The notes: generated by a model not told the origin, from the sequence alone. A stretch of DNA of 64,000 nucleotides from Sulfurovum riftiae (GCF_001595645.1 NZ_LNKT01000067.1:1-64000); one strand, 5' to 3'; positions 8,490 to 16,862 are shown, counted from the first letter of the stretch. Program-made: numbers and translations.

Positions 8490-9069
8490 CTTTCCGGTCG
8501 GTTTGGCCTTTATGATATAGAAAAACTATTCCTGGTTAACATAATATAAATTCTATTAAAAATAGATATCTCTTCTTCTCTCTCACTCGTGGACACCTAA
8601 AACAGAAATATCAAAATCAATTTTCAGCCTATTTCTATATATCATGAAAATAGAAATATCTTTATCGTTTGTCAAAATGCAATGTTTCAAAACCAATAAT
8701 GTATCAATATGAAAAATCACCGGATCAGCCAAATTAGAAAAAAGATCTGTATTGTTCTTTTAGTGAAAAAATAATAGTGACAAAAAAATGAAGCACCACA
8801 AAAAAAGAAATGGTTTCGATGCAAGTGTTCAAATATAAAAAGTGAAAATAGAAACCGCAAAGAGTTTCATAGGTTTTGAGACCCCATATATATTAACGAA
8901 TATGAATAATAGCAATATATCCCTTCTCATTCCAAAAATAGAAACAGAAGAAAAAGCATTCTTTTTAATATTATTTAGTATGCAAGCCCTTCTCTGCTGG
9001 ACATATTGAAGTAAATCAATTCAGTTATCTTACAGTGCCCCGCACACAGGGCAATACAGGGGGTTGCAA
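8490..9069. other. AT-rich stretch without a supportable gene
   Basis: About 580 bases hold no ORF with a ribosome binding site. The stretch is visibly AT-richer than its surroundings. It contains an inverted repeat TATTTCTAT (8630-8638) / ATAGAAATA (8650-8658), several further AATAGAAA half-copies (near 8854 and 8937), and a small TGCCC/GGGCA stem at about 9035-9052. It may be a decayed gene, a regulatory region or an unrecognised RNA. Confidence 0.4.
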
Positions 9070-9207
9070 GAACAGATGTTCATTTTAGTCTGTATGGGAT
9101 TTAAAATAAGTGAACATCTGTTCTTATTTAGGATATTTCAATTCGTCACAAAAGAACAAATGTTCATAAAATATATATCTCTCCTCTTGACATATGAACA
9201 AATGTTC
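9070..9207 (+). promoter_or_regulatory. Four TetR operators at an exact 42-bp period
   Basis: The palindrome GAACA-NN-TGTTC occurs at 9070-9081, 9112-9123, 9154-9165 and 9196-9207. Each start is exactly 42 bases from the next, four turns of B-DNA, so all sites face the same side. The two copies nearest the gene are GAACAAATGTTC and the distal two are the GAACAGATGTTC sequence in opposite orientations. The last copy sits in the spacer of the tetR promoter, as expected for autorepression. Confidence 0.85.
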
Positions 9208-9215
9208 ATTATAAT
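9187..9215 (+). promoter_or_regulatory. Consensus sigma-70 promoter of the TetR gene
   Basis: TTGACA (9187-9192) and TATAAT (9210-9215) are both perfect and separated by 17 bases. Operator 4 (9196-9207) occupies the spacer, so a bound repressor would exclude RNA polymerase. The start site would be near 9222 and the ribosome binding site AAAGGAGCC follows at once. Confidence 0.8.
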
Positions 9216-9233
9216 ACTGTCAAAGGAGCCAGA

Positions 9234-9887
9234 ATGAACGAGCAGAGCGTCAATACTCCCCTATCCAAAGGGGGGAAAACAAAAGAGAAAATACTCAAAC
9301 ATGCACTGAAACTCTTCTCTATGAAGGGATACAAAGCAACGACGGTCAGGGATATCGCAGGATCCATAGGTATCAAGCAGAGTGCCCTCTACAACCACTT
9401 CAGGAACAAGGACGAAATACTTGAAACACTCATAAGCAACCTTACCTCTTCGGCCATAGTCACGTTATTTGACAATAAAGAGGCTCAGGAGCTCCATAAA
9501 CAGGGGAAATCGCTTTTAATGAGCATTGCCGCAACATTCAAGCTGATTAGCTTTGACGGGCAGAATGAAGCCCTTTTCAAGCTTTTGATGCAGGAGATCT
9601 ACCGTAACGAGCGTATACGGGAGATCTATAACGAATATTTCTACCAGGAGAACGTCAAAAAGCTCTCAGGCCTCTTCTTCGGCATGATGCAGGCCGATAT
9701 GATCAAGTCTTCCGACCCGCTTTTGCTTGCAAATGAGTTCTTTTCTCCCCTTTTCTTCTATCAGATGCAGGTTTCTTTGCTAAAATTAGACAAGAAATCG
9801 ACCTCTTCGGTGGTTTCATTGTTCGAAAAGCATGTCGATTATTTCTGGGACAATATTAAAGTAGAGAAGCAGGAGACACTCTTTTGA
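9234..9887 (+). CDS. TetR/AcrR-family transcriptional regulator
   Basis: The 217-residue protein has a classic N-terminal TetR helix-turn-helix at about 20-65 (ILKHALKLFSMKGYKATTVRDIAGSIGIKQSALYNHFRNKDEIL in short pieces), and a helical C-terminal ligand and dimer domain. It is the obvious reader of the four GAACANNTGTTC palindromes directly upstream and should repress itself. The methyltransferase gene 81 bases downstream points the same way and may be a target. The ligand is unknown. Confidence 0.9.
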   Translation: MNEQSVNTPLSKGGKTKEKILKHALKLFSMKGYKATTVRDIAGSIGIKQSALYNHFRNKDEILETLISNLTSSAIVTLFDNKEAQELHKQGKSLLMSIAATFKLISFDGQNEALFKLLMQEIYRNERIREIYNEYFYQENVKKLSGLFFGMMQADMIKSSDPLLLANEFFSPLFFYQMQVSLLKLDKKSTSSVVSLFEKHVDYFWDNIKVEKQETLF

Positions 9888-9895
9888 TGAGTATA

Positions 9896-9915
9896 TGGTG
9901 TGCAATTGCCCACCA
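9896..9915. repeat. Short palindrome, GGTG-type copy 1
   Basis: TGGTGTGCAATTGCCCACCA forms a near-perfect hairpin just after the tetR stop. A related GGTGG-ACATTGC-CCACC lies at 10596-10612, so the two copies flank the methyltransferase gene. GGTGGGCA..TGCCCACC palindromes are common intergenic repeats in many bacteria; here they may act as weak terminators. Confidence 0.45.
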
Positions 9916-9968
9916 ATAAAAAATAAAATACTAAATAATATTAATAAACATATTAAGGAATATGAACT

Positions 9969-10577
9969 ATGAAAAATACACCAGACCACTTTGCGCACAA
10001 GTCAAAATCATGGGATATGAACTCCAAAAGAGTTCAAAATGCCAAGGGGATCGCAGACTTAATAGTAAAAAATATAGAACTCTCACCTGCTATAGAGCTT
10101 ATGGATTTCGGAGCCGGAACCGGACTGTTGAGTTATTTTATTGCACCCCATGTCAAGAAGATCGTGGCTATTGACAACTCCCCTTCTATGCTCGAAGAGT
10201 TCAAAAAGAAGTGTGATGAATTCGAATGTGAGACAGAAGTGATACAGAAAGACCTCAGTCGTGAAATTGTTGAGAGAAAATTTGACGGTATCATCTCATC
10301 TATGACTATTCATCATGTTGAGGACCAGAAAGCCCTCTTCTCCAAATTCTATGAAATGCTCAATGAGAATGGTTTTATAGCCATTGCAGACCTTGACAGT
10401 GAAGACGGCAGCTTCCACAGCGACAATACAGGTGTGTTCCATCATGGTTTTGACAGAGAGATGCTTAAGAGCGTAGCGAAAGAGGCCGGTTTCAGGAATA
10501 TCACCTTCAGCCTGGCCAATACGATCAACAAGCCCCATCGTGATTTCACGGTATTTTTGATGACAGCATATAAATAA
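9969..10577 (+). CDS. Class I SAM-dependent methyltransferase
   Basis: The 202-residue protein has motif I LMDFGAGTGLLS, acidic motif II IVAIDNSP, and the post-motif IISSMTIHHVED typical of the methyltransferase-11 group. The substrate is probably a small molecule or quinone-like compound but cannot be told. It begins at an ATG after AAGGAATATGAACT and follows the TetR gene in the same direction. The last 40 residues (KEAGFRNITF ... FLMTAYK) complete the Rossmann sheet, so the gene looks intact. Confidence 0.85.
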   Translation: MKNTPDHFAHKSKSWDMNSKRVQNAKGIADLIVKNIELSPAIELMDFGAGTGLLSYFIAPHVKKIVAIDNSPSMLEEFKKKCDEFECETEVIQKDLSREIVERKFDGIISSMTIHHVEDQKALFSKFYEMLNENGFIAIADLDSEDGSFHSDNTGVFHHGFDREMLKSVAKEAGFRNITFSLANTINKPHRDFTVFLMTAYK

Positions 10578-10595
10578 CGAGAGTCAAATATGTAG

Positions 10596-10612
10596 GGTGG
10601 ACATTGCCCACC
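10596..10612. repeat. Short palindrome, GGTG-type copy 2
   Basis: GGTGG-ACATTGC-CCACC is flanked by direct ATGTAG hexamers. It resembles the hairpin at 9896-9915 on the other side of the methyltransferase gene. Confidence 0.4.
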
Positions 10613-10666
10613 ATGTAGAAATTTTTGCACAAATATAACAATTATGGCGAAAGCCCAAAGGAAAAA

Positions 10667-11269
10667 ATGATGAGAAAATGGCTCTGGTTAGGTATTTTTG
10701 CTCTGGTACTGGTTTGGTCCGCAGTCCACCCAAAAGACCAGTTCACATGGTTTTTGGAAGTCGCACCTGCATTGATCGGTTTCGTACTCATCGTGATGAC
10801 CTATAAAAAATTCCCTCTCACACCCCTGCTCTATACGCTCATATTGATTCATATGATCATCCTGATGGTGGGTGGACATTACACCTATGCGGAAGTACCA
10901 CTCTTTGACTGGATCAAAGAGGTGTTTCATCAGAGCAGAAACAATTATGACAAGGTAGGACATTTTGCGCAGGGGTTCATGCCGGCTATCCTGGCAAGGG
11001 AGATCCTGCTGCGAAAGCATATCGTGACCGCTTCCAAAGCTTGGCTGAACTACATTGTTCTCAGTATCATCCTTGCATTTTCCGCTTTTTATGAACTGAT
11101 CGAATGGTGGGTCGCTCTAGCGTCAGGAGATGAGGCAGTGGCATTTTTGGGTACGCAGGGGTATGTGTGGGATACACAGTCCGATATGATGTATGCGCTT
11201 ATTGGCGGTATTGCAGCGTTGGTATTTTTGAGCCGTCTGCACGACAGGCAGCTCAAAAAGTTTCTTTAG
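10667..11269 (+). CDS. YjdF-like (DUF2238) integral membrane protein
   Basis: I take the ATG at 10667, with AAAGGA seven bases upstream, rather than an in-frame ATG 42 bases earlier that has none. The 200-residue protein has about six membrane helices. The conserved polar stretch YDKVGHFAQGFMPAILAREILLR and later FYELIEWWVAL and WDTQSDMMYALIGG match the DUF2238/YjdF family. The His and Glu residues inside these helices are the family hallmark. Function is unknown. The gene converges on the DUF3365 gene with only eight bases between the stops. Confidence 0.8.
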   Translation: MMRKWLWLGIFALVLVWSAVHPKDQFTWFLEVAPALIGFVLIVMTYKKFPLTPLLYTLILIHMIILMVGGHYTYAEVPLFDWIKEVFHQSRNNYDKVGHFAQGFMPAILAREILLRKHIVTASKAWLNYIVLSIILAFSAFYELIEWWVALASGDEAVAFLGTQGYVWDTQSDMMYALIGGIAALVFLSRLHDRQLKKFL

Positions 11270-11277
11270 GTAGCTCT

Positions 11278-11841
11278 TTAGTGTTTTTTGATCTCTGCAA
11301 TGATCACACCGCGTAGATTACCCTCTTTGAAGCCGGTCGCTTTATCGTCCGGATAGGCAGATTTGATCGCTTCGGCGATCTTTGGCGAGAGATCGCTTCC
11401 GTGACACTTGAGGCAGACTGCCTTGGCGACGAGTGGTTTGTAAACACGTGTCACATCACCCTCTTCTACTACTTTGATATCTTTTGGAGTGAATTTCCCT
11501 GCTTTAATAGCTTCACTATACGCTTCCATTACCTTTTTATCGGTTGCATCGGCTGTATTGACTTTGTTGTTTCTGACCTTAAGCGATGTTCTGCGTACTT
11601 TTGCGTAAGCAGGCAGTTTCTTGTTGACCTCTTCTGTAATGTCGTTGGCACTGCTGGTGCAGAAAGCCAGTGCTGTCAGGCCTGTCTTGTCTTCTTTCAT
11701 CTTCTCCTGCAGCTGGCTTTTAAGTGCTCCGCCCAGCATTTTGATGTATTTGATGCCTTCCTGCTTGACCGGCATGGTCTCTGCTGCTGTGGAAATGGAA
11801 GCAAGCAGTGCTGTAGAAAGTAAAATTGTTGATAATCTCAT
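11278..11841 (-). CDS. Periplasmic DUF3365 (Tll0287-like) monohaem c-type protein
   Basis: The 187-residue protein has a signal peptide (MRLSTILLSTALLASISTAA), one c-type haem motif CLKCH near residue 143, and the LRGVIIAEI C terminus typical of DUF3365. FCTSSANDIT and RRTSLKVRNNKVNT are also family stretches. It should be a periplasmic haem sensor or redox protein. GAGGAGTTACATT precedes the ATG, and a TATAAT is read on the minus strand at 11874-11869. Two TGTAGTAA boxes lie farther upstream (11918-11934), which ties it to the c-di-GMP-type gene at 41600. Confidence 0.85.
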   Translation of the reverse strand: MRLSTILLSTALLASISTAAETMPVKQEGIKYIKMLGGALKSQLQEKMKEDKTGLTALAFCTSSANDITEEVNKKLPAYAKVRRTSLKVRNNKVNTADATDKKVMEAYSEAIKAGKFTPKDIKVVEEGDVTRVYKPLVAKAVCLKCHGSDLSPKIAEAIKSAYPDDKATGFKEGNLRGVIIAEIKKH

Positions 11842-11916
11842 AATGTAACTCCTCTGTTTTTTAGTAGGATTATAAGGAAGTTTTGTAAATGGAAGGTTAA
11901 ATCAGAAAATATTGCT

Positions 11917-11935
11917 ATGTAGTAACTGTAGTAAT
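11917..11935. promoter_or_regulatory. Tandem TGTAGTAA boxes upstream of the haem protein gene
   Basis: TGTAGTAACTGTAGTAATC (11918-11936) holds two direct copies with a 9-base period. The 12-mer TATGTAGTAACT (11917-11928) recurs exactly at 41509-41520 in the promoter of the arm-domain/EAL gene. The boxes lie about 60 bases upstream of the likely start of transcription for the DUF3365 gene, an activator-like position. Confidence 0.45.
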
Positions 11936-12886
11936 CTAAGTAGAAATGTTATTTTTTGCACCTATTTTCGTAGCGGTCAGGAAGATATACTGCTTTCCTG
12001 TGAGTGTTACACGATACTTCTTCTGCTGCAGGTACTTTTTACAGAACATCACATCATTGAAAAGCAGGCTCATCTCGCTCATGGCATAGTTGGGAGCCTT
12101 GGCACCGTAGACCATCTCTCCCCCGATCCATCTGGAGTTTGGAAAACCCAAAATAATGGCAGAGTCTGCTTTCTCCAGGTAGTTTTGTACCAGGTCCATG
12201 AAGAAAGGTTTAAAATTGATACCGGGGCTTTGCAGTGTGCCTATGCTGATCAACAGATCAAATCTGTTAAGGTTTAAACTTTTCAGGTTATTAATATCTT
12301 CAGCATAGAAGTATACATTTTCCTCTTCAAACAGTCCTTCAGCATACTCTATGGCTGTTTTTGAGTGGTCTATGCCTACAAGTTCCATTTTTTTATATGT
12401 GGAAATATCTATTTTGTTTTTGATCACTTTAAACTCATCACCCCGATTGACACCAAGGTCAAGGATGCGTTTTCTTTTTGATAGTTTTACATTGTCAAGG
12501 GCTTGATTATAATAGTAAAAGAATGCAGGTTCTTCCATCTTGTGAATGGCGGAAAATTCAGAGGTTACCCCATACTTTTCCTCTTTTTCGGCATTGTGGC
12601 TAAAGTGAAATGAGTGTTGTGCTATCTTTTCAAACGTAAGACTGAGAAGGTGTCCACCCTGTTCTTTGGGGACAAGCATACGGCAGCCGAGCAGCTCGGC
12701 AAGTTCCATCCAGGCTCTCAAACTGCGGTATAGATAGTACGTTCCGTCTATATCTATCTTACTGCCGGCATAGCTCCCTCGTGCATAATCAGGATTCAGC
12801 ACCCGAAATGTAGTCTGGTGATTATCATTGAGTTTTCTTTCGAGTAAAGGAAAGATCTCCTGAATGGTCTCGGTCGTAAATATCAT
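11936..12886 (-). CDS. SAM-dependent methyltransferase, unrecognised family
   Basis: The 316-residue protein has a methyltransferase core in its second half: motif I ILDLGVNRGDE, motif II LVGIDHSKTAIEYA, and a DLLISIGTLQS motif IV region. The N-terminal 130 residues (NPDYARGSYAG ... FSAIHKMEEPAFFYYY) are specific to this protein and probably bind substrate. The start has no Shine-Dalgarno; a TGCTATAAT ends five bases before the ATG, so the mRNA may be leaderless. The neighbours give no pathway. Confidence 0.7.
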   Translation of the reverse strand: MIFTTETIQEIFPLLERKLNDNHQTTFRVLNPDYARGSYAGSKIDIDGTYYLYRSLRAWMELAELLGCRMLVPKEQGGHLLSLTFEKIAQHSFHFSHNAEKEEKYGVTSEFSAIHKMEEPAFFYYYNQALDNVKLSKRKRILDLGVNRGDEFKVIKNKIDISTYKKMELVGIDHSKTAIEYAEGLFEEENVYFYAEDINNLKSLNLNRFDLLISIGTLQSPGINFKPFFMDLVQNYLEKADSAIILGFPNSRWIGGEMVYGAKAPNYAMSEMSLLFNDVMFCKKYLQQKKYRVTLTGKQYIFLTATKIGAKNNIST

Positions 12887-12911
12887 AGGGCATTATAGCA
12901 TGAAGCTGGTT

Positions 12912-14021
12912 TTAGTGTTCAGGAAAATATTTATATTCAATGCCTGCCATTTTCATGAAAAGAGCCATGCTTCTTACCATGGCATCATTGGTTCCGACGA
13001 TATAGGTATTGTTATTGTCCGGATTGGTCGTTACATAGGACTCGAAACCAAAGGTCTGTCCGCCGTGGCCGTAGTAGCCATCTATTTCCATTAAACCATA
13101 GCCGTAATTCATATTGGTAATAGCGGGATCCATACGATGATAGCCCTGTGTTTTCTGTATCTGCAGCGTCTCATCTTTCTTGTAGTAACCACCCTCTTTC
13201 CATGTATCGATGAGTCGTGTCAGGTCATCGAGATTCGAGACGATTTCCCCTGCACTGTCAGCCAATGCCATTGGCATGGATGTGAGTTTTCCGAAAATAT
13301 ATCCTTTGGGCATCTTCTTCCGAATGCCTTCAGGCAGACGTGTACCGAAATAAGTACGTTTCACCCCTGCTTTGTCAAAAATATGTTTTTCTATAAAATC
13401 ATGCCAGTTCATCCCCGATACTTTGGAAATGATATCTCCCAAAATGATATAGCCTGTATTGCAGTATTTGAATGCTGTTCCGGGTTTGAAGTTCGCATCC
13501 CCAAAATTCAATGCCAGGTCGATGATAGTATCGAAAGTATAGACTTTGCTTTTGTCCGAGTATATCTCGATCGCTTTGGCATCATCACCATAGACATTGA
13601 GGTAGTCAATAAAACCGGAAGTATGGTTCAACAGCATTCCGACGGTCACATCATCCCAGTAGTTTTTTCCCTTGAAATTCGCCAACGCTCTTATCTTTCC
13701 TTTCGGGTAAAGTTTCCCCAAAGAGGTGTCGAGTGAGAGTTTCCCCTGCTCTATCAACTGGAAAATGGCAATGGCAGTGAACATTTTGCTTGCCGACCCG
13801 ATCTCGAAGAGGTCATCTGTATGTATTTCTTCTTTGCTCTTACGGTCTGCCAATCCGGCAGAAGCTTTGAAAGTGCTACCCTTTTCTTCCGTTAAAAGAA
13901 GTATACCTGTGTTATTACTTTCTTCCGAGTAAATGGTTACTGTGCTTTGTACCGTTTTCTGCAAGTCCTGTGCAGTGATCAGTGTAATGATTGTTGAGAG
14001 AAGTATGATGATTTTTTTCAT
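12912..14021 (-). CDS. Serine hydrolase, class C beta-lactamase/DD-peptidase family
   Basis: The 369-residue exported protein (signal peptide MKKIIILLSTIITLITA) has the catalytic SxxK as SASK in FEIGSASKMFTA, the second motif Y-x-N as YCN in FKYCNTGYIILGDII, and the third motif as HGG in YGHGGQTFGFES. This is the pattern of AmpC-like proteins, D-aminopeptidases and EstB-type esterases. It acts in the periplasm on a peptide, ester or cell-wall substrate. A true beta-lactamase role is not supported over the others. Confidence 0.87.
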   Translation of the reverse strand: MKKIIILLSTIITLITAQDLQKTVQSTVTIYSEESNNTGILLLTEEKGSTFKASAGLADRKSKEEIHTDDLFEIGSASKMFTAIAIFQLIEQGKLSLDTSLGKLYPKGKIRALANFKGKNYWDDVTVGMLLNHTSGFIDYLNVYGDDAKAIEIYSDKSKVYTFDTIIDLALNFGDANFKPGTAFKYCNTGYIILGDIISKVSGMNWHDFIEKHIFDKAGVKRTYFGTRLPEGIRKKMPKGYIFGKLTSMPMALADSAGEIVSNLDDLTRLIDTWKEGGYYKKDETLQIQKTQGYHRMDPAITNMNYGYGLMEIDGYYGHGGQTFGFESYVTTNPDNNNTYIVGTNDAMVRSMALFMKMAGIEYKYFPEH

Positions 14022-14094
14022 AAAATTTCCATGAAATGTTTTTAGAAAGCAGAGTCAATTCTGTCAGAAGCTATCATGGCCCCTGACATGTGAT

Positions 14095-14436
14095 TTATTT
14101 GCCAAATAAAATATTTGTCCAGTGTTTGTCTGCCTTGTCGTCCCATTTGCTCTTTTTACAAATGCGTTTCTTTGAATCACAGGAAAGGCCGTTCGAGAGT
14201 GTATAGCTTGACATATCCATATGTACTCCCTCAGTCATCTTCCTGAATTTATCAGCGGCTTTTTTCCCAAGGTACTCTTCGGTAAATGCCATGGAGATGC
14301 CTTCTGAGTCCACACAGAAGCCCGACTTTTTGTCACAGATGATGCCATGATCCGGAGAGTAAACATTGCCTTTTGCAGTTGCAAATGTACTGAGTCCAAG
14401 AATAAGTGCCGTCGCCGTTAGTAATTTTAGTTTCAT
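14095..14436 (-). CDS. YcgJ/Fels-1-like secreted protein, paralogue 1
   Basis: The 113-residue protein has a signal peptide (MKLKLLTATALILGLSTFATA). The mature part shows the pattern shared with the genes at 18669 and 19460: VYSPDHGIICDKKSGFCVDSEGISMAFTEEYLG, then YTLSNGLSCDSKKRICKK and a WTNILF end. Four conserved Cys suggest two disulfides in the periplasm. I recall this pattern from E. coli YcgJ and the Fels-1 prophage protein-like family; the function is unknown. Confidence 0.75.
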   Translation of the reverse strand: MKLKLLTATALILGLSTFATAKGNVYSPDHGIICDKKSGFCVDSEGISMAFTEEYLGKKAADKFRKMTEGVHMDMSSYTLSNGLSCDSKKRICKKSKWDDKADKHWTNILFGK

Positions 14437-14589
14437 TTATGTTCCTTTGGTTTGATTTGACCATATAGCATAACAAAAAACAGAATAAAAGCAAAAGGAA
14501 AGAGACGAATCCCTCTGATATTTATCAAGCAGGAATAAAAAGAAATTCTCTATGATAATTTTTCAATACTTTGCTCTAAAATACCATGT

Positions 14590-16560
14590 CTACCAGATCT
14601 CCACCCTTTTTCCCGGAGGAAGATACATACCATCTCCCTCTTTGACACCAAAAGCCTCATAGAAAGCATCCATATTCTTGACCGTACCGTTGATGCGGTA
14701 CTCCGAGGCAGGGTGTCCATCGGTGTCATTGTACATCACTAGCACCTGTGGACGGGTGTTGGCTTTCCATACCTTGGCGTACTGGATGAAGAAATCCCGC
14801 ATCCCCTTGTTCTTGTCGGCACTCTTGTCGAGAGTGGAGAGGTAGGCGCGCAGTGCGATCTCCGCTCCGCTGAGATCGGCGATGATCTCCCCTATTTCAA
14901 GTGCTCCGTTGGCGTGTACCCCGGAGATGACTTCATACCGGTTCGCCTGGGCAATGAGCTTCTGCTTGAGCTTCTCGAAGGCGGCGTAGTCCTCTTTGGT
15001 CCACCAGTTCTTCATGTTGCCGTCTCCATCGAACATGGCGCCGGAGTTGTCGAAGGCGTGTCCGATCTCATGGGCGATCACCAGCCCTATGCCTCCATAG
15101 TTGGCTGCATCGGTGGCGTTGGCATCGAAGATAGGCGCGTGGAGGATACCCGCAAGCAGGATGAACTTGTTGCTGTTGGGCGAGTAGAAGGCGTTGGCCT
15201 CCTGCGGCGGGGAGCTCTCCCACATCTCTTTGTCCACTTTTCCTTTTTTGATCTTCTCTGCGGTAAGCAGGTGTCCGAACTTCACCAGTTCCCTTACATT
15301 GTAGATCAGGTCGTCACTTTTGACCTTGAGCGGTGTATAGTCACGCCATTTGTTCGGGTAGGCGATGTTGAAGGCCATCTTATCCAGCTTCTCCAGTGCT
15401 GCCTTTTTGGTGCTTGGTGCCAGGCGGTCACTCTCTTTGATGGCGGTGCGGTAGGTGTCGAGTATGCTGTGCAGGATCTTCTCGATCTTCGCTTTGTCTG
15501 CATCGTCGAAATAGGCATCGACATAGAGTTTTCCAAAGAGAAAACTCAGTGCAGCACTGGTGTTGCGAAGTGCACGGATCTCAAGTGGTTCGAGCTTGGT
15601 GGCCTGTCCCTCTTTGATGTTGTAGCGCTGTGCCGCTTCTATGAACGGTTCGCTCAGGCTGCCCGCATAGGCCCCCAGCACCTCTGTTTTGAGGTAGTCC
15701 TTCCAGACAGGCAGAGGTACTTTTTTGAAGTTTTCGTTGAGTGCCCTGAAGTAGTCCGGAGAGGCGATGTTGAGCTTCATGGTCTGTGGGAGGCCCATCT
15801 TCTTGAAGTAGTAGGCAATATCCAGATTGCTGAGCATCTTCTCTACGCTCTTGAAGTCACTTGGGTTGTTCGTCAGCTTCACATCGTGCAGTTGTGTCAC
15901 ACTCAGGCTGTGCGATGCGAGCAGGCGCTCTACTTTCATGTCGTTCTCAACGGTACGGTTGACATCGTCCATCCTGGCAAGCGTGAGGATGTCACGCAGA
16001 TAGTCGGTATAGTTACCGATCTTCTTTTGTGATGCGGTGCTGTTGTCTTCGTAGAACTTCTTGGGCAGTGTCATGCCGTCCATCATCCCCAATATGACAT
16101 AGCGTGTCGCATCCTCCCTGTCTGTTACCGGACCGAAACCGTAAGGAATGGGGGTTCCCTCGTAGGCCAGATCGGCCATCAGGTGGGCGAGTTCCTTGTG
16201 GTCCTTGATCGCATCGATACGCTTGAAGATCGGCTCGATCGGTGTGACACATTTGGCGTTACGTCCCTTCATATCGGAAAAAGCGGTGTAGTAGTCGAGC
16301 ACTTTCTGCTCCTCGACACTGCGCTGCTTTTTCTTTTTGATCTTCTCTATGAGTGCCAAGCCATTCTTGACGAAGAGATCGTCCAGATGGGTGAAGGTAC
16401 TCACCTGGTTCTTGTCATCGGCGATCTTGTGGGCAGATATCCACGGCTGGTTGACCGCTTTGTAGAAGTTCTCTTTGTAGCCTGTAGTATTGTTATCTGT
16501 TGCAGTAAGGGAGAGTGTAGCTGCAACAAGCAGGGGGAATATCAGTCTGTTTTTTTTCAT
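14590..16560 (-). CDS. M13-family (neprilysin/PepO-type) zinc metallopeptidase
   Basis: The 656-residue protein has an export signal (MKKNRLIFPLLVAATLSLTA) and the M13 active site: HEIGH (497-501, zinc ligands and catalytic Glu), the third ligand in GEIIADLSGAEIA about 60 residues later, and the substrate-binding NAFYSP stretch (N-A-F-Y). The N terminus NFYKAVNQPWI is also typical of the family. It should be a periplasmic oligopeptidase cutting short peptides on the amino side of hydrophobic residues. The gene is full length and stands alone. Confidence 0.92.
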   Translation of the reverse strand: MKKNRLIFPLLVAATLSLTATDNNTTGYKENFYKAVNQPWISAHKIADDKNQVSTFTHLDDLFVKNGLALIEKIKKKKQRSVEEQKVLDYYTAFSDMKGRNAKCVTPIEPIFKRIDAIKDHKELAHLMADLAYEGTPIPYGFGPVTDREDATRYVILGMMDGMTLPKKFYEDNSTASQKKIGNYTDYLRDILTLARMDDVNRTVENDMKVERLLASHSLSVTQLHDVKLTNNPSDFKSVEKMLSNLDIAYYFKKMGLPQTMKLNIASPDYFRALNENFKKVPLPVWKDYLKTEVLGAYAGSLSEPFIEAAQRYNIKEGQATKLEPLEIRALRNTSAALSFLFGKLYVDAYFDDADKAKIEKILHSILDTYRTAIKESDRLAPSTKKAALEKLDKMAFNIAYPNKWRDYTPLKVKSDDLIYNVRELVKFGHLLTAEKIKKGKVDKEMWESSPPQEANAFYSPNSNKFILLAGILHAPIFDANATDAANYGGIGLVIAHEIGHAFDNSGAMFDGDGNMKNWWTKEDYAAFEKLKQKLIAQANRYEVISGVHANGALEIGEIIADLSGAEIALRAYLSTLDKSADKNKGMRDFFIQYAKVWKANTRPQVLVMYNDTDGHPASEYRINGTVKNMDAFYEAFGVKEGDGMYLPPGKRVEIW

Positions 16561-16638
16561 AAATATTTTCCTTGGAGTATTAAAGAAGGAACACGTTATT
16601 GCACATAAATCATAGGGGTACAGGTATGCCCTTCTATT

Positions 16639-16716
16639 TCAAAGTACACCCATGAAACGGAGTACTACCACGATCAAAACGACGGTAAGTGCTGTGTATA
16701 GAAGATTGCTGATCAT
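16639..16716 (-). CDS. 25-residue single-span membrane peptide
   Basis: An ATG at 16716 with AAAAGGAGACGAG upstream opens MISNLLYTALTVVLIVVVLR, followed by FMGVL and a TGA. Almost the whole peptide is one hydrophobic helix with an Arg near the C terminus. The strong ribosome binding site argues for real translation. It could be a small regulator of a membrane complex or a type I toxin-like peptide. No homologue is recognised. Confidence 0.45.
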   Translation of the reverse strand: MISNLLYTALTVVLIVVVLRFMGVL

Positions 16717-16787
16717 CTCGTCTCCTTTTATCTGTTTTTTAAAGCATAACCAAAATAACTATAGAGAAGCCAGTATTATTTTCATGT

Positions 16788-16824
16788 TTATCATATAAAA
16801 AAAGCTTTGTTTTTTATATGATAA
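16788..16824. promoter_or_regulatory. 15-bp perfect inverted repeat before the toxin-antitoxin pair
   Basis: TTATCATATAAAAAA (16788-16802) and TTTTTTATATGATAA (16810-16824) are perfect complements around a 7-base loop. The repeat ends about 26 bases before the -10 box of the MntA/HepT operon. Position suggests an operator for autoregulation; the all-A/T lower stem makes an intrinsic terminator less likely. Confidence 0.5.
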
Positions 16825-16850
16825 TTTTACGGTCATATTTAGATTTATGC

Positions 16851-16856
16851 TATAAT
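16851..16856 (+). promoter_or_regulatory. -10 box giving a probable leaderless mRNA
   Basis: TATGCTATAAT (extended -10, TG-C-TATAAT) ends six bases before the ATG at 16863. Transcription would begin at or next to the A of the ATG, and no Shine-Dalgarno is present. Confidence 0.55.
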
Positions 16857-16862
16857 TTTCTT

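Noticed and set aside
12912-14021. Calling the serine hydrolase an antibiotic beta-lactamase
   Set aside because: SxxK, YxN and HGG are shared by peptidases and esterases, and nothing in the context points to resistance.
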